Shown here one piece after another: positions 34,526-43,482 of a stretch of DNA of 64,000 nt. This stretch comes from Victivallis lenta (lineage in GTDB: Bacteria > Verrucomicrobiota > Lentisphaeria > Victivallales > Victivallaceae). How positions within the stretch are numbered: position 1 is the stretch's first letter; every line of letters begins with the position of its first letter. A model generated the notes under the pieces. That model did no database searches and was not told the origin of the DNA. It worked only from the letters and a program-made list of their open reading frames with translations. Location of the stretch: positions 1-64,000 of the forward strand of contig NZ_VUNS01000010.1 of the NCBI RefSeq assembly GCF_009695545.1. The letters run 5' to 3'. The position numbers and the translations under genes were made by a program.

Positions 34526-36241
34526 ATGAATCTGCATTTCCCGGTGTTCACCACCGAAAACATATGTCACGACTGTTACAAGTGCATCCGCCATTGCCCG
34601 TGCAAGGCAATCCGCATCGTCGACGGCCGCGCCGGAGTCATTCAGGAGCTCTGCGTGGCCTGCGGCATGTGCGTGAAGGTCTGCCCGGCCCACGCGAAGA
34701 AGATCCGTCCCGACCTGGCGCGTGCGCGTTATCTGCTCGGCAGCGGGAAAAAGGTCTATGCATCGCTGGCGCCGTCGTTCGTGAGCTTCTTCAAGCAGTA
34801 CGAGCCGGGAGCGCTTGTTGCGGCGCTGAAGCGTCTCGGTTTTGCCGGCGTCAGCGAGACCGCGCTCGGCGCGCAGGCGGTCAGCGCCGAGACCGGCGCG
34901 TTTCTCGCGCAGGCGAAGCCCGGCATCTACCTTTCGAGCGCCTGTCCGGCGGTCGTGGATTATGTGAAGAAATATGCGCCGGCCTATGTCGGCAACATCA
35001 CGTCGGTGCTTTCGCCGCTCCTGTCGCATGCAAGGCTGCTGCGCAGGGAGTTCGGCGACGATATCGGCATCGTGTTCTTCGGCCCCTGCGCCGCGAAGAA
35101 GAACGAGGCGGACCGGCACGCCGATCTGCTCGACCTGGCGCTGACTTTCGACGATCTCGCCGAATGGCTCTCCGCCGAGAACATCGATCCGGCCCGGATC
35201 AACGCCGCTGATTACGCGAAAATGGTTCCCGAAACCGCGCGGGAAGGGAAGATCTATGCTGTCGAAGGCGGTATGAACGACACGCTGCGCGACCCGAAGG
35301 GCGGTGATATCCGCTATCACGCCGTCTCCGGGCTGCACAATCTGGCCCGGCTGCTGAAGGACCCGCCGGAAAAGATCGATACCGGCAGCTGCAAGCTTTT
35401 CATCGAGTGTCTCGCCTGTTCCGGCGGCTGCGTGAACGGCCCGGTGATGCCGCAGAACGATGCCGGCACCCTGTCGTCGATCGTCCAGGTGGCCCGCGGT
35501 TATGACGGGACGAACAGTCTTGCGCGCACGGTCGACGTTCCGATCGACGAACGGATCATCGCCGAACCGCAGACCGATCCGGAGGTGACCGAGGAGGACA
35601 TCAAGAACGCCCTCGCTTCTGTCGGGAAATTCACTCCTGCGGATGAGTTGAACTGCGGCGGCTGCGGCTACTTCAGCTGCCGCGATTTCGCGAAAGCGCT
35701 GCTGGCCAACAAGGCCGAGGTCGGCATGTGCGTGTCGCACCTGCGGCAGCTCGCGCAGAAGAAGAGCAACGCGCTGATCCGCTATATTCCGGCCGGCGTC
35801 GTGATCGTCGACCGCCACATGAAGATCGTCGAATGCAACCGCCGTTTTGCGGAGCTGTTCGACGAGGATACGGTGCTCGCCTACGATTCGTGCGGCGGGC
35901 TGACCGGCGCGGAGCTCGGCGCGTTCGCCGATTTCAGCGACCTCGTGGCGGCGGCGCTGATTTCCGGCGGCGAGGTCGAGCGGCACAACCAGGTGTGCGG
36001 CGACAAGATTCTGAACATCAGCGTATTCTGCATCGCGCAGAACCAGAGCGTCGGCGCGATCATTCAGGACGTGACGAGCCTCGAGCTCCATCGCGAACAG
36101 GTTTCGGAGAAGGCGCGCAAGGTGATCCAGAAGAACATCATCACCTGCCAGAAGATCGCCCGCGACCTCGGCGAACATATGGCCGAGACCGAAATCCTGC
36201 TGCGCGAGGTCGCCGGCAGTTACACCGAAATCAAGAAGTGA
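34526..36241 (+). CDS. hydS: Sensory [FeFe]-hydrogenase with PAS domain (HydS-like), copy 1
   Basis: A 571-residue protein. Residues 10-60 carry two [4Fe-4S] motifs (CHDCYKCIRHCP, CVACGMCVKVCP). The H-cluster domain follows (75-305): LSSACPAVV (Ala139-Cys140), GPCAAKKNE (Cys188) and ECLACSGGC (Cys298, Cys302). A four-Cys Fe-S domain comes next (about 420-460; NCGGCGYFSC), then a PAS domain (about 475-545; YIPAGVVIVDRHMKIVECNRRFAELF). Ala in place of the proton-transfer Cys of TSCCPAW is the trait of sensory group C enzymes. ATG 34526 is preferred over 34511 because GGAG precedes it and copy 2 starts at the same point. Probably senses H2 or redox state and signals to the phosphatase encoded 7 nt downstream. 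Confidence 0.88.
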   Translation: MNLHFPVFTTENICHDCYKCIRHCPCKAIRIVDGRAGVIQELCVACGMCVKVCPAHAKKIRPDLARARYLLGSGKKVYASLAPSFVSFFKQYEPGALVAALKRLGFAGVSETALGAQAVSAETGAFLAQAKPGIYLSSACPAVVDYVKKYAPAYVGNITSVLSPLLSHARLLRREFGDDIGIVFFGPCAAKKNEADRHADLLDLALTFDDLAEWLSAENIDPARINAADYAKMVPETAREGKIYAVEGGMNDTLRDPKGGDIRYHAVSGLHNLARLLKDPPEKIDTGSCKLFIECLACSGGCVNGPVMPQNDAGTLSSIVQVARGYDGTNSLARTVDVPIDERIIAEPQTDPEVTEEDIKNALASVGKFTPADELNCGGCGYFSCRDFAKALLANKAEVGMCVSHLRQLAQKKSNALIRYIPAGVVIVDRHMKIVECNRRFAELFDEDTVLAYDSCGGLTGAELGAFADFSDLVAAALISGGEVERHNQVCGDKILNISVFCIAQNQSVGAIIQDVTSLELHREQVSEKARKVIQKNIITCQKIARDLGEHMAETEILLREVAGSYTEIKK

Positions 36242-36248
36242 GCCGAAG

Positions 36249-37436
36249 ATGTCGAACGATGTATTTGTCGAAATGGAGTGCAGCCAGCTCTTTCACGACG
36301 GGGAGGAGGTCTGCGGCGACGATTTTCTGTTCGAGCGGCTCGAGGCGGAGAACCGGCACCTCGCCGTGCTCTCCGACGGGCTCGGCAGCGGGATCAAGGC
36401 GAATCTGCTCGCATCGATGACCACGACGATGGCGATGAAGTTCATCCGCTCCGACATGGATGTCCTGCAGTCGGCCGAGATCATCATGGATACGCTGCCG
36501 GTCTGCGAGATCCGCAAGATCAGCTACGCGACCTTCACGGTTTTCGACCTTCAGATCGGAGGGAAATCCCGTATTATCGAGATGGACAATCCGCCGTTCA
36601 TCCACCTGCGCAACAACAAGGATCTTCAGGTCAAGCGCCAGAGCATGGTCTCCGAGCGCTGGCCGGACCGGCGGGTGCAGCTGGCCGAGCTTTACGCGAT
36701 CACCGGCGACCGGCTCATCGCGTTTTCGGACGGGGTGACGCAGGCCGGCCTCGGGCAGCCCGGCTATAAATTCGGCTGGCGGCGCGAGGGGTGCCTCGCC
36801 TTTATCCAGCAGAAGGTTGCGGAGTGCCCGGATATTTCGGCGCGCGATCTGTCGCAGGCGGTCGTCGCCGCCGCGCGAATGCGCAACAAGGACAACCGCT
36901 GCATCGACGACATCAGCTGCATGGTCATCTACCTGCGGCAGCCGCGGCGGCTGCGGCTGCTGACCGGGCCGCCGTTCCGTCCGGAGTCCGACGCGGCTTA
37001 CGCTTCGCTGGTGAAGAACTTCGACGGCAAGTGCATTCTCTGCGGCGGCACGACGGCCAACATCGTGTCGCGCGAGCTCAAGCGCCCGGTTGAGGTCGAT
37101 ATGAAGCTGATGCTGAAGGCCGGTTCGCTGCCGCCGCCGGCCAGACTCGAAGGAGTGGACCTCGTGACGGAGGGCATTCTCACGCTGACTGATGTGGCGC
37201 AGCGGCTCGAATCGGGGTCGGCGCTCTCCGGCAACGTGCCGCTGGCGGCTCGGCAGATGATCGAGCTTTTCCGCCAGAGCGACGAAATCGAGTTCGTGGT
37301 CGGCACGAAGGTCAACGAAGCGCACCAGGACCCGAGCCTGCCCGTGGACCTCGAAATCCGCCGCAACATCGTCAAGCGGCTCAAGACGGTGCTTGAAAGC
37401 AAATATCGGAAACGCGTACTATTGCGATTTTTTTAG
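36249..37436 (+). CDS. SpoIIE-type serine/threonine phosphatase, HydS-associated, copy 1
   Basis: A 395-residue PP2C-superfamily phosphatase. Residues 1-235 hold the SpoIIE-like domain with metal-binding Asp motifs LAVLSDGLGSGIKANLLA, LIAFSDGVTQAGLG and DDISCMVIYL. Residues about 240-395 form a C-terminal domain shared with copy 2 (LLTGPPF, CGGTTANIVSREL, INEAHQDPNLPVDLE-like stretch); I know no function for it. Phosphatases of this type lie beside group C hydrogenases in several anaerobes and are thought to form the output of H2 sensing. The substrate is unknown; no partner kinase is in the window. Confidence 0.85.
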   Translation: MSNDVFVEMECSQLFHDGEEVCGDDFLFERLEAENRHLAVLSDGLGSGIKANLLASMTTTMAMKFIRSDMDVLQSAEIIMDTLPVCEIRKISYATFTVFDLQIGGKSRIIEMDNPPFIHLRNNKDLQVKRQSMVSERWPDRRVQLAELYAITGDRLIAFSDGVTQAGLGQPGYKFGWRREGCLAFIQQKVAECPDISARDLSQAVVAAARMRNKDNRCIDDISCMVIYLRQPRRLRLLTGPPFRPESDAAYASLVKNFDGKCILCGGTTANIVSRELKRPVEVDMKLMLKAGSLPPPARLEGVDLVTEGILTLTDVAQRLESGSALSGNVPLAARQMIELFRQSDEIEFVVGTKVNEAHQDPSLPVDLEIRRNIVKRLKTVLESKYRKRVLLRFF

Positions 37437-37451
37437 AAAGGAAAATGCAGC

Positions 37452-37724
37452 ATGGCGAATAAGATCAAAGTGGAGATCTGTCTCGGAACCACCTGTTATG
37501 TTCTCGGGTCGTTCCGGCTTTCGGCGCTGGAAGAGCAGTTGCCGCCCGAATTCAAAGACCGGGTGGAAGTGGTGGGCTGTGCCTGCCTCGACGTCTGCCA
37601 CGACCGCAACTACGGCAACGCCCCGTTTGTCCGGATCGATGAAAAGCGCATCGTCGACAATGCGACGATCGAAAAGGTCATCGACATTCTTCGCGAAGAG
37701 TATTTCGCGGGAGGTGCTGAATGA
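37452..37724 (+). CDS. Thioredoxin-fold ferredoxin-like protein next to HydA
   Basis: A 90-residue protein with CLGTTCYVLGS and VVGCACLDVCHD, a NuoE/HydC-like cysteine layout that differs from the HydS-linked ferredoxins by one extra Cys and a basic stretch. Presumably carries a [2Fe-2S] cluster for the hydrogenase encoded next, with which it overlaps by 4 nt (ATGA). AAAGGA lies about 10 nt upstream. Confidence 0.8.
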   Translation: MANKIKVEICLGTTCYVLGSFRLSALEEQLPPEFKDRVEVVGCACLDVCHDRNYGNAPFVRIDEKRIVDNATIEKVIDILREEYFAGGAE

Positions 37725-39112
37725 ATAATGCCGAGAGGACGCGCCGTCAGCTCATGATCCGTTTCGTTCAGGACTTCTATGACGGGACATTGGAGCAGAA
37801 CATCGACCGGATTCCGGTTGAAATGCGTCCGCGCGATTACGAGCCGAACCGCTGCTGCATCTACAAGGACCGCGCCATGCTGAAATACCGGCTGATGGCG
37901 CTGATGGGGTTCGGCATGGAGGAAGAGACCGATGAGACGCGCCAGCTGAAGGAGTATCTGGTCGACGCGAAGGCCGGGAACAACAATACCGATCCGGTGC
38001 TTACGGTCTGCTCCGTCGGCTGCCACGGCTGCGTCGACAGCCATGTGCAGGTTTCGAACAGCTGCGTCGGCTGCTTTGCGCGGCCGTGCGTCGGCGCCTG
38101 CCCGAAGCAGGCGATTTCCGTTGTGAAGGGCCGCTCGACCATCGACCGGACCAAGTGCATCAACTGCGGCAAGTGCATGACGGTCTGCCCGTACCATGCG
38201 ATCATCCGCAACCCGCTGCCGTGCGAGGACGCCTGTCCGGTCGGCGCGATCGGGAAGGGGGAGGACGGCCTTGTCCGGATCGACTTCGACCGCTGCATCT
38301 ATTGCGGCAAATGCTTCCGCTCCTGTCCGTTCAGCGCGATTATGGAGCGTTCGCAGCTGACCGGCATTCTCGAAGCGATGAAGGAGGGGAAAAAGGTTAT
38401 TGCGATGGTCGCGCCGTCGATCACCGACCAGTTCCCCGGCACCATCGAGCAGTTGTTCAAGGCGCTCAAGATCGCCGGCTTTTCGGATATCATGGAGGTC
38501 GCGCTCGGCGCTGAGCTGACCACCGAGCACGAGGCAGAGGAGTTCTTTGAACGCATGGGCAAGGGCGACAAGCTCATGACCAGCAGCTGCTGTCCGGCCT
38601 GGGTCGAGGCGGCGAAGCGGCATGTTCCCGAGATCCTGCCGTTCGTCTCCTCCACGCCGAGCCCGATGGCTTATGCCGGGCAGCTGACCGCGAAAGAGCA
38701 TCCGGATGCGGTCAAGGTGTTCATCGGCCCCTGTATTGCGAAGCGGCGCGAGGCGCAGCAGGACCCGAATGTCGATTTCGTCATGACCTTCGAGGAGCTC
38801 GGCGCGCTGCTGGCGGCGCTGGAGATCGACGTGATTTCGCTTGAAGCTCCGCCGCTCGAGTGTCCGGCCGCGAGTTACGCGCGGAACTTTGCGAAGAGCT
38901 GCGGAGTTTCGCAGGCGATTCTGCAGGAGATCGGCAAGGAGGGGGACAACGGGACGCGCCCGAAGATCGACGAGAAGTTCATCAACGGTCTCGACCGCAA
39001 GTCCGTCAATCTGCTGAAGCTCTACGCCAAGGGAAAACTGCCCGGCAATTTCGTCGAAGTCATGGCGTGCGCCGGCGGCTGTGTCGGCGGCCCATGCTCG
39101 CTCGCCCGCTGA
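37721..39112 (+). CDS. hydA: [FeFe]-hydrogenase, catalytic type (group B-like)
   Basis: A 463-residue monomeric hydrogenase. An N-terminal domain (1-90) with RCCIYKDRAMLKYR precedes an Fe-S-rich region (97-205; CSVGCHGC, CINCGKCMTVCP, CIYCGKCFRSCP). The H-cluster domain has all three signatures: TSSCCPAW (Cys290-Cys291), GPCIAKRRE (Cys338) and EVMACAGGC (Cys450, Cys454). Both L1 cysteines are present, so it should turn over H2, unlike the HydS copies. The N-terminal layout recalls group B enzymes. It probably disposes of reduced ferredoxin as H2. Maturases HydE/F/G are not in the window. Confidence 0.92.
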   Translation: MNNAERTRRQLMIRFVQDFYDGTLEQNIDRIPVEMRPRDYEPNRCCIYKDRAMLKYRLMALMGFGMEEETDETRQLKEYLVDAKAGNNNTDPVLTVCSVGCHGCVDSHVQVSNSCVGCFARPCVGACPKQAISVVKGRSTIDRTKCINCGKCMTVCPYHAIIRNPLPCEDACPVGAIGKGEDGLVRIDFDRCIYCGKCFRSCPFSAIMERSQLTGILEAMKEGKKVIAMVAPSITDQFPGTIEQLFKALKIAGFSDIMEVALGAELTTEHEAEEFFERMGKGDKLMTSSCCPAWVEAAKRHVPEILPFVSSTPSPMAYAGQLTAKEHPDAVKVFIGPCIAKRREAQQDPNVDFVMTFEELGALLAALEIDVISLEAPPLECPAASYARNFAKSCGVSQAILQEIGKEGDNGTRPKIDEKFINGLDRKSVNLLKLYAKGKLPGNFVEVMACAGGCVGGPCSLAR

Positions 39113-39131
39113 GCGCCGGCGGGGAGATACG

Positions 39132-39166
39132 AAAAAGGAGGCTGTTTCCGCCTCCTTTTTTTTTTT
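39132..39166. terminator. Bidirectional terminator between hydA and eis-like gene
   Basis: GGAGGC (39137-39142) and GCCTCC (39150-39155) flank a 7-nt loop, with A5 before and a run of 11 T after. It therefore serves the plus-strand hydrogenase operon strongly and the convergent acetyltransferase gene more weakly. Confidence 0.85.
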
Positions 39167-39192
39167 ATCTCCTTCCGGCGGACCGGCGCGCT

Positions 39193-40401
39193 TCAGATGT
39201 AGTCGGAGATATAGGCTTTCTCCTTCGGGATCAGATTATTCAGCAACTTCAGCGTCTCCTCGTCGGTTTTGAGCCGTCCCATCTTCTGCAGGTAGGAGGG
39301 GCTCTTGTAGCTGAGCAGCAGCGCCGTCAGTGTGCCGATATCGAGTTCGACCGGGCGGACGGACTCCTCCGGGAGCAGCTCGACCGCTCCATTTTCCGCA
39401 AGGCGGATGGAGAAGGTGCGGTTGTTCCACTCGAGGAACGGGTCATGCACCCGGAACGTGAGTTCCTCGCCGCCCCGGCAGTTGGCAAACCGGTATTGTT
39501 CGAGAAACTGGGCCACATCCACGATCCGTCCCATGATGTAGGGGCGGATCGTTTCGCGGATGTCGCTGTCCTCGAGCCAGAAGGCGATGGATTCGTTGGA
39601 GTAGTTGTTGCCCACAACTTCATCGACCATGGACTCATGGGCGCTGATGTATTTCCACAGCCCTTTCCAGGCGTCGATGTCGAGATAAATCATTTCCTTG
39701 ATGTGCATGATGTTGTCTTTCAGCAGATACACCATGTATCCGGTCGGGGTGTCGTGATCGTCGTAGTAGAGGGCGACGGTGGTGTCGTCCACATCCCAGC
39801 GCCAGTACTCCTCCCACGCCAGGTCGTTGCGCAGCAGGCAGCCGTGAGTCTGCGCGGCGAAGATGTTGTGCAGCCGTTTGAGGTCGGGATTGTTCTCCTC
39901 CACCCGGCGCACATAGCCGCCGATGCTGATTTTGCGCGGCAGCTGGTTGTCCTTGATCCGGAAGGACATCTTGTCGGAGATGATCTCCCAGCCCCGGTGC
40001 CGGTAGAGCGGAATGGAGAACGGGTAGAGGATCGCCAGACACTCGCCGAGTTCGCGCATCTCTTCAAGGCTGCGCCGCATCAGCCGCGACATCAGTCCGA
40101 GCCCGGTATACTCCGGATAGGTCGCCACGCTGGTGATGAAGCCGATCCGGCAGATATGGCCGAAGATATTCATCTTCAGGGGATATACCGCGAATTGCGA
40201 GGCCAGGTGCCCGTGGTCGAACCAGCCGATCACCCGGGCTTTCTCCAGCACCGGCCTTTTCGACTGCCGGATGTCCTCGTTCTCCCAACCGTAGTCGAGC
40301 AGTTGTTTCTCCGTGACCTGAAATGCGTAGCGCAGCAGATCGTTATATTGTTCCAGATCCTGCTCCGCCATCAATTTTCTGATTTGCATGTCGTCCGCCA
40401 T
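39193..40401 (-). CDS. Eis-family GNAT N-acetyltransferase
   Basis: A 402-residue protein with an N-terminal GNAT fold (FITSVATYPEYTGLGLMSRLMRRSLEEM holds the acetyl-CoA-binding V-x-P-x-x-x-G-x-G/L region) and a second GNAT-like plus SCP2-like C-terminal half (ELTFRVHDPFLEWNNRTFSI), the Eis layout. Eis enzymes acetylate amines of aminoglycosides, peptides or proteins. ATG 40401 has AGGAGG 7 nt upstream; the in-frame start at 40449 has no RBS. It lies 127 nt behind the SpoIIE-type gene of copy 2, on the same strand, so it may be the last gene of the rex operon. Confidence 0.8.
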   Translation of the reverse strand: MADDMQIRKLMAEQDLEQYNDLLRYAFQVTEKQLLDYGWENEDIRQSKRPVLEKARVIGWFDHGHLASQFAVYPLKMNIFGHICRIGFITSVATYPEYTGLGLMSRLMRRSLEEMRELGECLAILYPFSIPLYRHRGWEIISDKMSFRIKDNQLPRKISIGGYVRRVEENNPDLKRLHNIFAAQTHGCLLRNDLAWEEYWRWDVDDTTVALYYDDHDTPTGYMVYLLKDNIMHIKEMIYLDIDAWKGLWKYISAHESMVDEVVGNNYSNESIAFWLEDSDIRETIRPYIMGRIVDVAQFLEQYRFANCRGGEELTFRVHDPFLEWNNRTFSIRLAENGAVELLPEESVRPVELDIGTLTALLLSYKSPSYLQKMGRLKTDEETLKLLNNLIPKEKAYISDYI

Positions 40402-40528
40402 GATATGCCTCCTCATTGCGTATATGGGGTTATTTGGAAATAACGGCACGCCCTCCGGGGCGTGATTCGATTGTTATGAAATTCAGTATCCGCTCCGGCG
40501 ACGCCTCTTCCCGCGGCCGGAAACCGTA

Positions 40529-41737
40529 TCAGACAAAGGTGATCCGCACCTCCTTCATGTAACGGTTGCGCAGCGCCTCCGCCAGGCGCTTGACGATGTT
40601 GCGCCGAAGCTCGAGGTCGACCGGCAGATTCGGGTCCTGGTGCGCTTCGTTGATCCGGGTGCCGACCAGAAAATCGATGATGTCGTTCCGGCGCATGAGT
40701 TCGACGAGCTGTCCGGCCGGGTCGTTCCTGCCGTGTTCGCCGTTTTCGAGATAGGTCGCGGCGCGTGAAAGCGTGAAGATGCCCTCCGTCACGAGGTCGG
40801 CACCCGCCATCTTCGACATCGGCGGCAGGTCGCTCGTAATCGTGTCGAGCACGAGTTCGAGCGGCGTGCCGAGCTCGCGGGAGATGATTTCGGCCGAAGT
40901 TCCGCCGCAGATGACCTTGGTTCCCGCGAAGTCGCGGAACAGCCCGGCGCACTCCGCATCGCGCGCCTGGTCGAACGGGGGGCCGGTGAACAGCAGCATG
41001 CGGTGCGGTTTGCGGAAATAGAGGCAGGCCGCCGTGATGTCGTCCGCCGGCCGCAGCCCCGGTTCATGGGCAATCGCTTCGCGGAGGATCCGTTCGGTGA
41101 GCTCCTGAGCCGAGATATCCGGCGAGGCGGCCAGCTGCGCCTTCACATAGTCGCTGACGCCGGAGTTGCGCCAGCCGAGCGGAAAGCGAGGACTGCCGAG
41201 CCCCGCCTGCGTGACTCCGTCCGAGAAGAAGAGCACCCGGTCGTTCGGCTGGGCCTGGAAGGTGTAGGCGGTCATCGTCCGGTCCTGATATTTGGGGGAC
41301 GCGAATTCGTCGCCTTTGACCGGCAGTTCGTCGCCGCCGCGGAACAGCAGGAACTCCGGATTGCCCATCTCGACCACGCGGGTGATCCCGCCGAGCCGGG
41401 TGTCGACGATCGTGAAGGTCGCGTAGCTGATCTGGCGCACCCGGCAGACCGGCAGCGAATCCATGATGATTTCGGCGGAGTGGACGATTTCACGGTCTTC
41501 CGCGCTGAATCGCAGCGCCATCGTGGTCGTCATCAGGGCAAGGATGTTGGCCTTGAGCCCGTGGCCGAGTCCGTCGGCCAGCACGGCGAGCAGCCGCTCC
41601 TCGGCCGGAATGCGTTTGAAGGCGACCGCGTCGCCGCACGCTTTCTCGTCGTAGTGGCAGCACTGGCTGTAACCGGTGTCGATGAACAGATTCTCGGTGG
41701 CGAGATTCATTTTCTGCCGGACTGGGGTCGGACTCAT
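40529..41737 (-). CDS. SpoIIE-type serine/threonine phosphatase, HydS-associated, copy 2
   Basis: A 402-residue paralogue of the copy 1 phosphatase. Motifs are LAVLADGLGHGLKANILA, LFFSDGVTQAGLG and ADDITAACLYF for metals, and the C-terminal domain repeats LFTGPPF, CGGTSAEIISREL and INEAHQDPNLPVDLELRRNIVKRL. The start at 41737 overlaps the hydS stop by 4 nt (ATGA); a later in-frame Met (about 9 codons on) is a less likely start. Differences from copy 1 are spread over the whole length, so the duplication is old. Confidence 0.85.
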   Translation of the reverse strand: MSPTPVRQKMNLATENLFIDTGYSQCCHYDEKACGDAVAFKRIPAEERLLAVLADGLGHGLKANILALMTTTMALRFSAEDREIVHSAEIIMDSLPVCRVRQISYATFTIVDTRLGGITRVVEMGNPEFLLFRGGDELPVKGDEFASPKYQDRTMTAYTFQAQPNDRVLFFSDGVTQAGLGSPRFPLGWRNSGVSDYVKAQLAASPDISAQELTERILREAIAHEPGLRPADDITAACLYFRKPHRMLLFTGPPFDQARDAECAGLFRDFAGTKVICGGTSAEIISRELGTPLELVLDTITSDLPPMSKMAGADLVTEGIFTLSRAATYLENGEHGRNDPAGQLVELMRRNDIIDFLVGTRINEAHQDPNLPVDLELRRNIVKRLAEALRNRYMKEVRITFV

Positions 41738-43482
41738 TTTTCCTGCTCCGGATCTTTGGGGTCGCTCATGAGATCCCGGTCGTCGGCATAGTCGTCGGCG
41801 ATCGAACGGAGCAGCAGCTCGGTGTCGGCCATCTGTTCGCCGAGACGGCAGGCGATCTCCTGCACGGTTGCGATGTTGCGGTCGATGACCTCGCGGGCGC
41901 GGGCGGCGATCTGTTCGCGCCTGAGTTCGGTCTTGGTCACGTCGAAAACCACGCCGCCGATGACTTCGCCGGGGTCGATGTTGAAGATGTTCACGCTGAA
42001 CAGCCGTTTGCCGACCTTCAGCGAGTCGCGCCGGATGTCGCGGCCGCTCTGGAGCGACGATTCGAAGAGGTTGGCGAACGGGACGATCCGGGTCAGGTCC
42101 GCGCCGGCCATGCCGGGACAGGCGTCGAACGCATCGAGGATCTCTTCGCCGAAAAGCTTTGCGAAGTTCCGGTTGCACTCGATGATCTGCATCTTCTTGT
42201 CGACGATCACGGCGCCGGAGGACATGCTGCGCAGCAGGGCGTTCGCTTTTTTCTGCGCCTGCTTTTTCAGGTACGACACGCACATCGACGGCTCCGCATG
42301 CCCGGCGATGAGCGCCTGCGCGAAGTTCCGGCACGTGTCGTAGCCGCATCCGTCGCAGTTCAATTCGTCCTCGGGGGTGGTCTTGCCGATGCTGCGGAGC
42401 GCGGCCTGCACGTCGGCGGCGCCCGGCGCGGGGGCCGGAACCGCATCTTCCGGGAATGCTGCCGCGATCTCTCCGGCGGTCTCCCGCCGTTTCGGCGCCG
42501 CGGGGTAACGGGTCTTGCCGAGCACCCGGAGCCGTTCGAGCAGTCCCGGCGAATCGTGTTCCGTGCAGGGGCCGTGAACGCAGCCGCCGGGGCAGGCGAG
42601 GGTTTCGATGAAGATGATTTCGTCTTCCGGAATGTCATCCAGTCCGTCGAGCGCGAGCTTCAGGTTGTCCAGCCCGGTCAGCGTGAAATAGTGTACGCGC
42701 TTGTTTCTGCTCTGGAACTGGATCGTGTCGTTCATGCCGCCTTCGACCGGATACTGTGCGCCTTCCTCGGCCGTTTCGGGAATGAAGCGGTCGTCCTCCT
42801 CCGGAGTCAGCCGCTCCGGCTCGATCTTGTTTTCGCGCAGCAGCTGTTTGAGTTCAGGGTAGGTGATGGCCAGATTCAGCAGCGCCGGATTGCGGTCCGC
42901 CTCGTTCTTCTTGCTGATGCACGGCCCGACGAAGACCACCCGGATGTCGTTCCCGAAGGTGTCGCGCAGCAGCCGGCAGTGGGCCATGAGCGGCGAACCG
43001 ACCGGCGTGATGTTCGACGCGAGGCGCGGAATGTATTTGCGGATATAGTCGACCGCGGTCGGGCAGGCGGAGGAGAGCAGCAGCCCGGGTTTGCCGCCGT
43101 CAAGCTCCCCGGCGACCTGCGCCGAGACGAGCTGGGCGCCGAGCGCGGTTTCGCTGACTCCGGCAAAACCGAGAAGCTTCAGCGCCCGGATCAGCTGACC
43201 CGGCGTGACGTTCTTGAATTCGCTGACCCACGAGGGGGCGAGCGAGGCGTAGACCGGTGCCGGTTCCGCGAGCAGCCGCTTCAGCCGCCCGGTGTCGTTG
43301 CGGACCTGCTTGGCCTTGACCGGGCAGACCTCGACGCATTTGCCGCAGGCGACGCAGAGTTCCGGCAGGACGGCCGCATGGCCGTCGCGCACGCGGATCG
43401 CCTTGACCGGACAGTGGCGGACGCACTTGTAGCAGTCCTGACATTCGGCTTCGATGGTGTAGACGGGGTAGGTGTGATTCAT
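41734..43482 (-). CDS. hydS: Sensory [FeFe]-hydrogenase with PAS domain (HydS-like), copy 2
   Basis: A 582-residue paralogue of copy 1 with the same domain order: two [4Fe-4S] motifs (CQDCYKCVRHCP, CVACGKCVEVCP), then the H-cluster domain with LSSACPTAV (Ala139-Cys140), GPCISKKNE and ETLACPGGC. A four-Cys domain (NCDGCGYDTC), a PAS domain (MSSGAVIVDKKMQIIECNRNFAKLF) and a C-terminal helix follow. The proton-transfer Cys is again Ala. A Pro/Ala-rich linker (about residues 335-355) sets it apart from copy 1. It starts at 43482, overlapping the ferredoxin stop by 4 nt. Confidence 0.88.
   Translation of the reverse strand: MNHTYPVYTIEAECQDCYKCVRHCPVKAIRVRDGHAAVLPELCVACGKCVEVCPVKAKQVRNDTGRLKRLLAEPAPVYASLAPSWVSEFKNVTPGQLIRALKLLGFAGVSETALGAQLVSAQVAGELDGGKPGLLLSSACPTAVDYIRKYIPRLASNITPVGSPLMAHCRLLRDTFGNDIRVVFVGPCISKKNEADRNPALLNLAITYPELKQLLRENKIEPERLTPEEDDRFIPETAEEGAQYPVEGGMNDTIQFQSRNKRVHYFTLTGLDNLKLALDGLDDIPEDEIIFIETLACPGGCVHGPCTEHDSPGLLERLRVLGKTRYPAAPKRRETAGEIAAAFPEDAVPAPAPGAADVQAALRSIGKTTPEDELNCDGCGYDTCRNFAQALIAGHAEPSMCVSYLKKQAQKKANALLRSMSSGAVIVDKKMQIIECNRNFAKLFGEEILDAFDACPGMAGADLTRIVPFANLFESSLQSGRDIRRDSLKVGKRLFSVNIFNIDPGEVIGGVVFDVTKTELRREQIAARAREVIDRNIATVQEIACRLGEQMADTELLLRSIADDYADDRDLMSDPKDPEQEK

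Noticed and set aside
34409-36178. 589-codon frame antisense to hydS copy 1
   Set aside because: Same shadow effect; no RBS, while the plus strand shows conserved cluster motifs.
36249-37436. Sporulation gene spoIIE
   Set aside because: Only the phosphatase domain is shared; the ten-helix membrane part of true SpoIIE is missing, and the context is hydrogenase sensing, not sporulation.
37452-39112. Electron-bifurcating HydABC complex
   Set aside because: The small ferredoxin resembles HydC, but there is no NuoF-like HydB gene and HydA lacks the long bifurcating architecture, so a monomeric enzyme is more likely.
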